Assembly (NCBI GenBank): GCA_013822765.1
Contig: PNKY01000015.1
Span: 1-64,000 of the forward strand
Direction: 5' to 3'
Length of the DNA: 64,000 nt
Origin: Rhodospirillum sp.
GTDB taxonomy: Bacteria; Pseudomonadota; Alphaproteobacteria; Dongiales; Dongiaceae
The position numbers were made by a program, and so were the translations under genes. Below are positions 32,933 to 41,903 of this stretch, one piece after another (within the stretch, counting starts at the first letter, position 1; every line of letters starts with the position of its first letter). The notes beneath the pieces were generated by a model. The model worked only from the letters and a program-made list of their open reading frames with translations, ran no database searches and was not told where the DNA came from.

Positions 32933-34960
32933 TTGCCGATCCTGCTGGGGCTCGATACGGGCGGAACCTACACCGACGCGGTCTTGTTCGACCCTGCGCG
33001 CGCGGATGCCGATGGCGGAGTAATCGCGAAGGCCAAGGCGCTCACCACCAAGCACGACCTCGCGATCGGGCTGACCGGTGCGGTCGAGGCGATCCTGCCG
33101 CACCTGCCGGCGAACCGCGGCATCGCCGACATCGCCATGGTCTCGATCTCCACCACTCTCGCCACCAACGCGATCGTGGAAAAGCACGGCGCGCCGATCT
33201 GCCTCATCCTGATGGGCTACGATGCCAAGGCGCTGGAGCGTGCCGGCCTGCGCCAGGCGATGGGCGGCGATCCGGTGGTGATGGTGGCGGGCGGCCACAA
33301 GCCGACCGGCGAGCCGCAAACCGAGCTCGACGTGGCGGCGGTGCGCGCGGCGATCCTGGAGCACGCGCCCAAGGTCGCTGCCTTCGCGGTCAGCGGCTAT
33401 TTCTCGGTGCGCAACCCGGCGCACGAGATCGCCGTGCGCGCCTTGGTGCGCGAGCTGACCGGCGAGCCGGTCACTTGCGGCCACGAACTCACATCGAAAC
33501 TCGATGCGCCGCGCCGCGCGCTCACCGCGGCACTCAACGCGCGGCTCATTCCGCAGCTGCAGCAGCTGGTGCAGGCGGTCGAAGGGCTGCTGGCGCGCAA
33601 GGGCATCAAGGCGCCGCTGATGGTGGTGAAGGGCGACGGATCACTGATCAAGTCGGACCTGGCGCTGACCTGCCCGGTCGAGACGATTCTCTCCGGCCCG
33701 GCCGCGAGCCTGGTGGGCGCGCGGCACTTGGCGGGCGAGGACGACATCCTGGTCTCCGACATGGGCGGCACCACCACCGACATCGCGATGCTGCGCGGCG
33801 GCCGGCCGGTGCTGAACAAGGAAGGCGCGACCGTCGGCGGGTGGAAGACCATGGTGGAAGCGGTGGCCGTCCACACCTACGGCCTCGGTGGCGACAGCGA
33901 AGTGCGGATCGACGATCATCACGGCTTCATGGTGGGACCGCGCCGCGCCGTTCCGCTCAGCCTGCTGGCGACGCAATTTCCGTCGGTGCTGAATGTGCTG
34001 AGGGCGCAGGACGCGAACGAGGAACTGGTGCCCTATCGCGGACAGTTCGCGTTGCGCCAGCGTCCGCTCGATGCCGGCCGTGCCAGCCTCAGCGTGGGCC
34101 AGCTCGAGCTGTGGGACAAGCTCGAGCAGGGACCGGTCGCGCTGGCCGACCTGCTGTACAGCCCGGCGATGCAGCGGCATCTCGGCCGGCTGGTCGACCG
34201 CGGCCTGGTCGCGATCAGTAGCATGACGCCGAGCGACGCGGCGCATGTGCTCGGGCTGCAGGGTCATTGGAATCGTGAAGCGGCGGAGCTCGCCGCGCGG
34301 CAGTTCCTGCGCCGCCCCACCAATCCGATCTGGAAACCGCCGGCCGAGGTCGAGCAACTGTGCCGCGACGTGGTGGAGCAGGTGGTGCGCCAATCAGGCG
34401 AGGTCATCCTCGATGCCGCGATCCGCGAGACCAGCGGCATCGATCCGCATCACTGGGGACAGCTGGGCCGCGACGTGATCCGCCGCTCATTGTCGGCGAC
34501 GCAGCCGGCGGAAGCTCTGTTCGTGTCCGAACTGAAATTGAATGCGCCGCTGGCCGCGATCGGCGCGCCGGTCGGCAGCTATTATCCGGAGATCGCCAAG
34601 CGCCTGCGCACGCGGCTGGTCATTCCGCCGCACGCCGACGTTTGCAACGCGGTCGGCGCGGTCGCGGGCGGCGTGCTGCAGCGCGCGACCGCCACCATCA
34701 CCCAGCCGCAGGAAGGACTGTTCCGCGCGCACCTTGCGACGGGCATCAAGGACTTCGTCAATCTGGAGGAAGCTGCGCGCTATTGCTCCGACCTGGTCAG
34801 CGCGGAGGCGACGAGCCTCGCCACTCGCGCTGGCGCGGTCGAGATCCAGGTCAAGACCGAGCGCGCTGACAAGGTGTTCGAGCAGCCGACCGGCCTTCGG
34901 ATCTTCATCGAATCGACCATCGCGGCGACGGCGTTCGGCCGGCCTGGCCTGGCGGCATGA
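32933..34960 (+). CDS. Hydantoinase/oxoprolinase family protein (HyuA-like)
   Basis: 675 residues from the TTG at 32933. ASKHA-type fold: phosphate loop GLDTGGTYTDAVLFD at the very N-terminus, SISTTLATNAIVEKHG, and the second phosphate loop SDMGGTTTDIAML. Family members use ATP to open five-membered cyclic amides (N-methylhydantoin, 5-oxoproline). TTG chosen because GGAG lies 6 nt upstream and the conserved text starts at once; an ATG at 32870 would add 21 residues. Unlike most relatives there is no HyuB gene beside it, so it may act alone or with a distant partner, or on acetone-carboxylase-like chemistry. Confidence 0.85.
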   Translation: MPILLGLDTGGTYTDAVLFDPARADADGGVIAKAKALTTKHDLAIGLTGAVEAILPHLPANRGIADIAMVSISTTLATNAIVEKHGAPICLILMGYDAKALERAGLRQAMGGDPVVMVAGGHKPTGEPQTELDVAAVRAAILEHAPKVAAFAVSGYFSVRNPAHEIAVRALVRELTGEPVTCGHELTSKLDAPRRALTAALNARLIPQLQQLVQAVEGLLARKGIKAPLMVVKGDGSLIKSDLALTCPVETILSGPAASLVGARHLAGEDDILVSDMGGTTTDIAMLRGGRPVLNKEGATVGGWKTMVEAVAVHTYGLGGDSEVRIDDHHGFMVGPRRAVPLSLLATQFPSVLNVLRAQDANEELVPYRGQFALRQRPLDAGRASLSVGQLELWDKLEQGPVALADLLYSPAMQRHLGRLVDRGLVAISSMTPSDAAHVLGLQGHWNREAAELAARQFLRRPTNPIWKPPAEVEQLCRDVVEQVVRQSGEVILDAAIRETSGIDPHHWGQLGRDVIRRSLSATQPAEALFVSELKLNAPLAAIGAPVGSYYPEIAKRLRTRLVIPPHADVCNAVGAVAGGVLQRATATITQPQEGLFRAHLATGIKDFVNLEEAARYCSDLVSAEATSLATRAGAVEIQVKTERADKVFEQPTGLRIFIESTIAATAFGRPGLAA

Positions 34961-35162
34961 GGTCTGCCGGGGTCGCGTTTTCCACACCGGCGGAGAAGGT
35001 TCAGGCCTTCAGGACTGTGTGATACGCGCCACAGCCATGCCCGATAAGAGTACCGCGTCCGGTGACAACGCGGTCACCGAAGCATATTATTTCTTGACCG
35101 GTCTGTTTACGATCTGAGCGCGGCAAAGATCGGGCGTTTTCAATAGTATAGTCGAGGGCTGA

Positions 35163-36881
35163 ATGTCGGTTTCGCGTTGGGGCGGTTTGCTGGTCGTCAC
35201 CCTGAGCCTGGGTCTTATGGCGTCCGGGTTGTCCGAGGCGGCGTTCGCCGACAAGGATCAGCGCAACGTCATCGCGCCGGCGTCGGTCGGGCCGACGGAA
35301 GGGCCGCCGGCTGCGGTCGCCCCCGCGGTGGCTGGACTCTCCGAAGCGGTCGACCGGTTACAACAGAGTCAGCAGCTCTCGGCTTTGCCGGTCGATTGGG
35401 CCGGCCTCAAGACCTTCTACGTCAGCCAAGGCCCCGCCTTGTGGGTGACGCCGACGGGCTACAGTGCGCTCGGCTCGCTCTTGATTCGGCAAGTGCCGAA
35501 AGCGGCCGCTGCCGGCATGACCGTGTCGGCGGAGGTGCAGTCGCTGATGGCCGCGCTGCCGCCGCAGGTTCCAGTCGAGCAGGCCGCCGACATCGAAGTG
35601 CTGATCAGCGCGCTTTACACCGTCGGCGCCTACGACGTGACCAACGCCCCCGGCCTGCCAGCGAATCCCGGCGCCGGCTTGTTGACCAGCCTGCGTGCCG
35701 CCAAGGATCAGGCGCGCATGGTCGCGACGCAGTATCCGAGCTTCCACATGTTCTGGCGGCTGCACGCGGCGCTGCCGACCTATATCGCCTACTACGAGGG
35801 CGGCGGCTGGCCAACAGTGTCGGGTTCCGAGAAGCTTGAGCCCGGCGACAAAGGCCCGCGCGTCAAGCAGGTGGCGGAGCGGTTGTTGGCTACCGGCGAG
35901 CTGCCCGTGCTCGGGGCCGATCCGGAACTCTACGATCCGGCGCTCGAAGTCGCGGTGCAGGCGTTCCAGAAGTCGCACGGCCTCAACAACGACGGCGTGA
36001 TCGGCAAGCGCACAATCGAGGAAATGAACGTATCGGCCGAGGAGCGCCTCAAGATGGTGCTGCTCAACCTCGACCGGATGCGCACCGAAAGTCCGGACAT
36101 GGAAGACCGCTTCGTGTTCGTGAACATTCCGAGCACCGAGCTGCGCGTGATCGATAACGGTGTCACGACCTTTCACGCCAACGCGATCGTCGGAAAGGTG
36201 GCGCGCAAGACCCCGCTGCTGAAGAGCGAGATCTTCCAGGCCAAGCTCAATCCCGACTGGTCGGTGCCGGCGAAGATCGCCAGGATTGATATGCTGAAGC
36301 ACGAGCTGGAAGAGCCCGGCTATTTCGCCAACAAGAATGTTCGCGTCTTCACCTCCGATGGACGCGAGGTCGATCCGCGCGCGGTGAACTGGAAACAGGT
36401 GAAGGACGGCGGCAGTTTCCCATATCGCCTGAAGCAGGATGCGGGACCAGAGAACGCGCTTGGCCCGATGAAACTGGATTTCCAGAACGACTATGCCGTG
36501 TTCATCCACGGCACCTCGACGCCCAAGCTGTTCGAAAAACAGGACCGCTTCTTCTCCTCCGGCTGCGTGCGGGTCGACGATCCGCTGGGTCTTGCGACCT
36601 TCCTGATCCAGGACGATCCAAGCTGGACCCGTGCGCGGGTGGATGAGGTCGTCAAGGGTGGTAAGACCACCTTTGTGAAGCTGGCGCGGCCAATCCCGCT
36701 GCACATCGTCTACATGACGGCGTGGATCGATGAGGAGGGCGTCGCGAATTTCCGCAACGACGTCTACAAGCACGATCCCAGCGTCAGCATCCCGGCCGGC
36801 CTCGCCAATCCGACCCTGATCGCGCAGCAGGAGAACGCCGCCACGGTGCCTGCCGGCGGCCGACAGGGCAGCAACAAGTAG
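35163..36881 (+). CDS. L,D-transpeptidase (YcbB/LdtD-like) with peptidoglycan-binding domain
   Basis: 572 residues. Signal peptide (~1-30), a helical scaffold domain, a peptidoglycan-binding domain at ~225-285 (GDKGPRVKQVAERLLATGEL .. FQKSHGLNNDGVIGKRTIEE), then the YkuD catalytic domain from ~315 (FVFVNIPSTELRVIDNG). The active site is IHGTSTPKLF followed by SSGCVRVDD, Cys468 being the nucleophile. It forms 3-3 cross-links in murein or attaches proteins to it, in the periplasm. Start ATG at 35163 has GAGGG upstream. The promoter lies in the 202-bp gap after the hydantoinase gene. Confidence 0.92.
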   Translation: MSVSRWGGLLVVTLSLGLMASGLSEAAFADKDQRNVIAPASVGPTEGPPAAVAPAVAGLSEAVDRLQQSQQLSALPVDWAGLKTFYVSQGPALWVTPTGYSALGSLLIRQVPKAAAAGMTVSAEVQSLMAALPPQVPVEQAADIEVLISALYTVGAYDVTNAPGLPANPGAGLLTSLRAAKDQARMVATQYPSFHMFWRLHAALPTYIAYYEGGGWPTVSGSEKLEPGDKGPRVKQVAERLLATGELPVLGADPELYDPALEVAVQAFQKSHGLNNDGVIGKRTIEEMNVSAEERLKMVLLNLDRMRTESPDMEDRFVFVNIPSTELRVIDNGVTTFHANAIVGKVARKTPLLKSEIFQAKLNPDWSVPAKIARIDMLKHELEEPGYFANKNVRVFTSDGREVDPRAVNWKQVKDGGSFPYRLKQDAGPENALGPMKLDFQNDYAVFIHGTSTPKLFEKQDRFFSSGCVRVDDPLGLATFLIQDDPSWTRARVDEVVKGGKTTFVKLARPIPLHIVYMTAWIDEEGVANFRNDVYKHDPSVSIPAGLANPTLIAQQENAATVPAGGRQGSNK

Positions 36882-36888
36882 CGCCGAG

Positions 36889-36911
36889 GCCTGCGAGCGG
36901 CGCTCGCAGGC
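36889..36911 (+). terminator. Stem-loop after the L,D-transpeptidase gene
   Basis: GCCTGCGAGC-ggc-GCTCGCAGGC, a perfect 10-bp stem with a 3-nt loop, starts 8 bp after the stop codon. There is no T-tract after it, so termination may be partial or factor-dependent. Confidence 0.55.
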
Positions 36912-36987
36912 GGCGGTTGCACGAACGTGTGGCGCAGGGCCATGATGCGACCGGCCGCCGCCGCTGTGCGGCGAGTCGTTCGCTATC

Positions 36988-39642
36988 GTGGGGCACCTAG
37001 CGTTGGACTTGTTCGGGCCGCTGTGGGGACTGATCCTGTTCGCGGGCGCAATTTTCTTCGTCCTCGTGGTTCCGGTGCTCGCCATCTCCGCCTTTCGCTC
37101 GACCCGGCGCCTCGAACAGCAGCTTGCGCTGCTGCGCCGCGAGCTGAGGGATTTGCAGGATCGCCGCGCCGTTGCCGACTACATGCCGCACCGCCCGTCG
37201 CATCCGGTCGAGACGGCGCCGGAACCGGTCGCGCCGCCGGTTGAACCGGCCGAGCCGGAACCGCCGATCGCCGCTGCACCGCCGGTCGAAGCCGCTCCCG
37301 TCTTAGCTTCGGAGCCGCCCGCGCCCTCAGCGCCGCTACGCTCCGCGGTCGAGCCGACGCCGCGCGGGCTCGAGCAGCGGCTCGGTGCGCGCGGCTTCGT
37401 CTGGCTCGGCGGGGCCTGCATCGCGCTCGCCAGCTTCTTCCTGGTCAAATACTCGATCGAAGAAGGATTGCTGGGCCCCGGCATGCAGGTCGTACTTGTT
37501 CTCCTGCTCGGGATTGCTTTGCTGGCCGCCGGCGATTTCATGCGGCGCAAATCGGCGACCATCGGACAGTCGCTGACTGCTGCGGGCGTCGCCGCGCTCT
37601 ATGCCGGTTTGTTCGCATCGGTCGCGCTCTATCACCTGGTGCAACCCGCCGTCGCTTTCGCGATGCTGGCGGCGCTCACCTTCGTCGCCATCGGCCTGTC
37701 GCTGCGCCATGGGCCGTTCGTCGGATTGCTCGGTCTCGCTGGCGGCTTCGTCACGCCGGCGGTAGTCTCGACTGGAGAGCCGCATCCCGCGATCCTGCTG
37801 AGCTACTTGTTCCTGCTGCAACTCGGCGTGTTGTGGCTGGAGCGGCAGCGCGGCTGGTGGTATCTGCCGGCGATCGCCAACGCCGGCGGCCTGGGCTGGG
37901 CGTTCCTCGTCATCACGCTGCCGCAGGCCGCGGGTGTCGGCGGCATCGACGCGATCGCCGCTCCGATCTATCTCATCGCGGTGGCGGCGAGCGTGTTCTG
38001 GCTGTCGCCGCGATGGAGCGATGCGACCGATTGGCCTCAATCGCGCATCGTCGGGTTGGCGACCGCGGTTGGAAGCGCGCTGCTGATGCTGCTGTGGCTG
38101 GGTGAGGGCGGGTTCGAGGTCGGCGACTGGGCGTTTGCCATCCTGCTTGCAATCGTCGGCGCGGTGAGCGGCCGGCTGCGGTCGCAGCACGAGATCGCCG
38201 CCTTCATCCTGGCGGCGGTTCCGGTGGCTGGATTGCTGGCATGGCACACGACCTATCAGCCGGCGTTCGACATCGATCGCTATCTGTGGATTGCCGGCAT
38301 CGTGGGCGTGCTGGGCACTGGCGGCTATGCCCTGCTGTGGGGCGCGCGCAATCCCGAGCGCTGGTCGCTGCTGTCGGCGCTCTCTGGCGCGGCAGTGCTG
38401 GCGCTCGCTTATTGGCGGCTGCGCGATATCGAGTTGCTGGTGCCGTGGTCGATCATCTGCCTCATCCTTTCGGGGGTGCACCTGGTGTTCGCGGAGCGGC
38501 TGCGCACCTGGCGGTTCAAGGACCGCTTCTATCGCCGCGCGTTCGGCGTGCATGCGCTCGCCTGCGCCGGCTTCCTCGCCGCCGCCGTGCCGCTGTGGGT
38601 GGAGCGAGAGTGGCTGCCGGTGCTGTGGTCGCTGCTGCTGCCGCTGACCGCCTGGGTCGCCAACAAGATCGAGGAGCCGTGGCTGCGGCGCGGGCTGTGG
38701 GTCGGCGCGCCGGCGGTGTTGGCCGCGGTGTTCGATTCGGGCTTCCCGGCGGGCGATCGGCCGATCTTCAACTGGCTGGCCTACGGCCTCGGCGTGCCCA
38801 CTCTGAGCTTCATTGCAACCGCGTGGCTCATGCGGCGGGCCAGCGACCTCAGGCTCATGCTGCTCCTGCAAGGCGGCGCGCTCATCCTCGGCTTCCTGCT
38901 GGTGACGCTGGAAATCCGGCACCTGTTCCACGGCAGCGCGTTCAAGAGCGCGCCGTTCGGCTTTGCCGAAGCCGGCACCCTCACGCTGCTGTGGGGCGTG
39001 CTGGCGCTCGGCACCTGGCGGTTGGCGCAGCGGCGCGGCGAGGCGCGGCTGCGCTGGATCGCCTATGGCCTCGCGTTGGCGGCGGCGCTGCTGACGGTCG
39101 GCGTGACCTGGGGCCTTGCCAATCCGTTCCTCTCTCCGGTCGTGATCCGCGGCTGGCCGATCCTCAACAGCGCGCTCTACGTCTTCGGCAGCGGATTCGC
39201 ATTGTTCATGGCGATGGCGGCGATGGTGCGCCGCTCCAAGCTCGATGCTGCGCAACGGCATGTCACCATGGGGCTGGCGGCGGCGATCGCGCTGATCGAC
39301 GGGCTGCTCGGCGTCAGCGCGCTCAACCGCCATCTGTTCCAGGGCTCGGTGATCGATCTCGACCTGGTCTATCCGCGCTGGAGCGATGCCGAGTTCTACG
39401 GCTACTCTGTCGCCTGGCTGATCTATGGCGGGCTCATCCTGGCGCTTGCGATCTGGCGTAGGCTGCCGGCGCTGCGCCACGCCGCCGCCGGCATCATCGT
39501 GCTGGTCGTGTTCAAGGTGTTCCTGGGCGATGCGCACGATCTGCAGGGCCTGTATCGCTTCGCCTCGTTCTTCGGGCTCGGCCTCACGCTGCTGGTGCTC
39601 GGCTGGCTTTATCAGCGCATGCTGAAACGCGCGGAGGGCTGA
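36988..39642 (+). CDS. DUF2339 multi-pass membrane protein
   Basis: 884 residues. One N-terminal membrane helix (GPLWGLILFAGAIFFVLVVP), a short coiled segment (STRRLEQQLALLRRELRDLQ), a Pro/Glu/Ala-rich linker (~75-125), then the DUF2339 core starting at EQRLGARGFVWLGGACIALA and running as some two dozen hydrophobic helices to the C-terminus. A widespread inner-membrane family without assigned function. GTG at 36988 lacks a clear ribosome-binding site; a TTG at 37003 preceded by GGGG is an alternative. It ends 3 bp before the GT2-like gene, so the two may share a transcript. Confidence 0.88.
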   Translation: MGHLALDLFGPLWGLILFAGAIFFVLVVPVLAISAFRSTRRLEQQLALLRRELRDLQDRRAVADYMPHRPSHPVETAPEPVAPPVEPAEPEPPIAAAPPVEAAPVLASEPPAPSAPLRSAVEPTPRGLEQRLGARGFVWLGGACIALASFFLVKYSIEEGLLGPGMQVVLVLLLGIALLAAGDFMRRKSATIGQSLTAAGVAALYAGLFASVALYHLVQPAVAFAMLAALTFVAIGLSLRHGPFVGLLGLAGGFVTPAVVSTGEPHPAILLSYLFLLQLGVLWLERQRGWWYLPAIANAGGLGWAFLVITLPQAAGVGGIDAIAAPIYLIAVAASVFWLSPRWSDATDWPQSRIVGLATAVGSALLMLLWLGEGGFEVGDWAFAILLAIVGAVSGRLRSQHEIAAFILAAVPVAGLLAWHTTYQPAFDIDRYLWIAGIVGVLGTGGYALLWGARNPERWSLLSALSGAAVLALAYWRLRDIELLVPWSIICLILSGVHLVFAERLRTWRFKDRFYRRAFGVHALACAGFLAAAVPLWVEREWLPVLWSLLLPLTAWVANKIEEPWLRRGLWVGAPAVLAAVFDSGFPAGDRPIFNWLAYGLGVPTLSFIATAWLMRRASDLRLMLLLQGGALILGFLLVTLEIRHLFHGSAFKSAPFGFAEAGTLTLLWGVLALGTWRLAQRRGEARLRWIAYGLALAAALLTVGVTWGLANPFLSPVVIRGWPILNSALYVFGSGFALFMAMAAMVRRSKLDAAQRHVTMGLAAAIALIDGLLGVSALNRHLFQGSVIDLDLVYPRWSDAEFYGYSVAWLIYGGLILALAIWRRLPALRHAAAGIIVLVVFKVFLGDAHDLQGLYRFASFFGLGLTLLVLGWLYQRMLKRAEG

Positions 39643-39645
39643 GCG

Positions 39646-40659
39646 GTGAAGACCGGCGCCCTTGCCATCGTCCGCAATGCGGTCGATATCGCCCCTTTGA
39701 CGGCGCTCCACCACCTGCTGATCGGCGCGGACACGGTCTGGGTGATCGACAACGGATCGACCGACGGCACCTACGAAGCGCTGCGTGCTCTGGCGGCGAA
39801 AACGCCGGGCCTGCGGGTCGACCGCGATGACGGGCCGTTCGACCAGGCGCGCATGGCGACCGACCTGGCGAACGCGCTGCTGCGCGACGGCCACCGCCTG
39901 ATCGTGCCGTTCGACGCCGACGAATGCTGGGACCTGTCGATCCCGCGGCTCGCGCGCTTCATGGAGCGCAACCAGGTGAACGCGGTGACCGGCAATGTGG
40001 TCAACTATGTGCAGGCGCGCTCGGTGCTGGCGCCGTCACCCGGCAGCTGGCGGCTGGCCAGCCGGCGCGTCGAGCAGCCGATGGATCCCGGCGACCTGCA
40101 AGGCTCCATGAAGGAGGAGCGGCATTCCTTCGTGCAACTCATCTTCCAGCCCAAGATGCTCGCGGCGCCACCCGCAGGGGCGCCGGTCGCCATCCGCAAA
40201 GGTGCGCATGTGATCGCATACGAAGGTAGGGCGGTAATGCCGTGGCGGCGGGTCGCTTGCCTGCATCTGCCGTTGCGCGCCGCCTCGGAGCTCGAGAAGC
40301 GGGTGCGCGATTACAAGGATCGTCATGCGCCGTTCCGGCCCGACCCGGAATTCGGCTGGCGGCTGACCTATTGGTCCGAGATGCTGGCGAGCGGGAAGAT
40401 CGAGCGCGAATGGGCGGCGAACGCCTATGCGCCCGACGGCACGCTCGACATCTTCGGCCGGCCCGCGCCCACCGTCCGCGACGACCGGCTGGTACGCTAT
40501 CTGCGGCGCGCGGACTTGTATCTGAAGGCGATGCGGCTGCCGGCGGCGCGGCTGTGGGCGATGCCGGTGCGTGCGGTGCTGAAGCCGCGCTTCGCGAGTG
40601 TCAAGTCGCCGGCCGGCATCGATGCGCGGCCGCAAGGCGCGCCGGGCAAGCTGGCGTGA
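39646..40659 (+). CDS. Glycosyltransferase family 2-like protein
   Basis: 337 residues. The N-terminal Rossmann-like GT-A domain is seen in ALAIVRNAVDIAPLTALHHL, WVIDNGSTDGTYEAL and the metal-binding acidic motif VPFDADECWD (DxD-like). Later HLPLRAASELEKRVRDYKDR suits GT92/GT2-type enzymes that act on surface glycans. No signal or membrane helix: cytosolic or membrane-associated. GTG at 39646 chosen with GGAGG just upstream. Starts 3 bp after the DUF2339 gene and is followed after 47 bp by the PP-loop gene; acceptor and donor are unknown. Confidence 0.82.
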   Translation: MKTGALAIVRNAVDIAPLTALHHLLIGADTVWVIDNGSTDGTYEALRALAAKTPGLRVDRDDGPFDQARMATDLANALLRDGHRLIVPFDADECWDLSIPRLARFMERNQVNAVTGNVVNYVQARSVLAPSPGSWRLASRRVEQPMDPGDLQGSMKEERHSFVQLIFQPKMLAAPPAGAPVAIRKGAHVIAYEGRAVMPWRRVACLHLPLRAASELEKRVRDYKDRHAPFRPDPEFGWRLTYWSEMLASGKIEREWAANAYAPDGTLDIFGRPAPTVRDDRLVRYLRRADLYLKAMRLPAARLWAMPVRAVLKPRFASVKSPAGIDARPQGAPGKLA

Positions 40660-40706
40660 CCACCGAGTGCCGGGGTCGCTGCGTGACGACGCAACAAGGG
40701 TCTTCA

Positions 40707-41903
40707 ATGGAATCACCGACGGAAACGATGCACGTCAGGGTCAGCAGGACGGAGAATTGCATCCTGCTGACCACTGCGGACGACTCGATCGAGATCCGGA
40801 CGGACCACTGGCGCGACGCAAACAAGGTCCGCAACGACTTCGCCGTCTGGCTGTTCCTGCCGGCCGCGATGCGAACCGGTCGGGCCTTGCACGTGGAGGG
40901 CGAGGGATCGGAGGAAACCATCAGGAATGCGCGGCGCATTTCGGAGAGCTGGGAGTCGTGGATGCCCCACCACTTCAATATCGTGGACGTGTCGTTCGAT
41001 ACGCCGTCGCGTAGAGCTCCTGGAGAGACGGGCGGAACGCGGAGCCTTTGCCTCTATTCAGGCGGGATCGACAGCACGCATGCGCTGCTGTCGCGGCACC
41101 GGAAGGGCGAGCAGCAGACCTTGCTGACGGTGCACGGCATGGACTACCGGCTGGAAGACGAGCAGAAGTTCTGTGCCCTGAAGAGCAAGATCGCGCCGTT
41201 CTCGCGGCTGGTGGGCGATGGCCACATCTTCGTCAGGACGAACGCCTACGCCACGTACAGGAAATACAGGGTCGATCTCCGGGATGCGCCCCACGTCAGC
41301 CACATCTTTGCGCTGGCCGGCTGCACGTTCCTGTTCAGCGAAAGGTACGACAACGCCTTCATCGCGTCGGATTGCCGCCTCGACCAGCAGTTCAGGACGC
41401 CGCCATGGGGATCGAATTCGGTGACGAATGCCTATTTCGACGACGGATGCACCAGGCTGGGCACGCTCGACGATCACCTGACCCGGACCGAGAAGATGCC
41501 CTTGATCCTGTCGTCCAAAGAAGCGCTGAGCTCGGTTTCCTTCTGCAACAACTATCAAATGCGGCCCGACAATTGCGGGCGGTGCGAAAAATGCGTGAGA
41601 ACCAAGCTCATGTTTTTCGTGGCGTGCGGAACGGTGCCGGAAATATTCGCCGATGTCTCCATTCCCTCGCATTGGTACCGCAATTTCGACATCGCGACGG
41701 AGTATCAGCGGGTCATCCTGCTCGACATCCTGACCTGCGCAAAACGGACGTCGCGATTCGCGCAAGTGCCGAATGCACCGGCGCTCTATGCGGCCCTGAA
41801 ATCTCCAATTGCGCGGGAAACCAAGAAGAACGGTGGCCGAAAGCGCATGCACGGGCGGGCGCTCAAGGTCCTGAGCGACCTCCGGAAGAAGTTCTCTAGG
41901 TAG
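40707..41903 (+). CDS. PP-loop ATPase, QueC-like, with C-terminal zinc-type cysteine cluster
   Basis: 398 residues. The PP-loop LYSGGIDSTHALL (SGGxDS) sits about a third of the way in, after an N-terminal domain of ~110 residues with no match I know. The C-terminal part has CNNYQMRPDNCGRCEKC, a C-x9-C-x2-C-x2-C zinc-like site comparable to that of 7-cyano-7-deazaguanine synthase QueC. PP-loop enzymes adenylate a carbonyl and then add N or S. It is longer than QueC and lies among glycan genes rather than queuosine genes, so modification of a sugar or nucleotide sugar (as with WbpG-type amidotransferases) is possible. Its 3' end overlaps the convergent GT29 gene by 8 bp. Confidence 0.75.
   Translation: MESPTETMHVRVSRTENCILLTTADDSIEIRTDHWRDANKVRNDFAVWLFLPAAMRTGRALHVEGEGSEETIRNARRISESWESWMPHHFNIVDVSFDTPSRRAPGETGGTRSLCLYSGGIDSTHALLSRHRKGEQQTLLTVHGMDYRLEDEQKFCALKSKIAPFSRLVGDGHIFVRTNAYATYRKYRVDLRDAPHVSHIFALAGCTFLFSERYDNAFIASDCRLDQQFRTPPWGSNSVTNAYFDDGCTRLGTLDDHLTRTEKMPLILSSKEALSSVSFCNNYQMRPDNCGRCEKCVRTKLMFFVACGTVPEIFADVSIPSHWYRNFDIATEYQRVILLDILTCAKRTSRFAQVPNAPALYAALKSPIARETKKNGGRKRMHGRALKVLSDLRKKFSR

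Noticed and set aside
35037..35117. A 26-codon ORF (MPDKSTASGDNAVTEAYYFL...) before the L,D-transpeptidase gene
   Set aside because: No ribosome-binding site before the ATG and no sign of conservation; could be a leader peptide but nothing supports it.
37336..39894. Minus-strand open frame of about 850 codons opposite the DUF2339 gene
   Set aside because: Low-complexity R/Q/H/A sequence without domains; shadow of the membrane protein gene.
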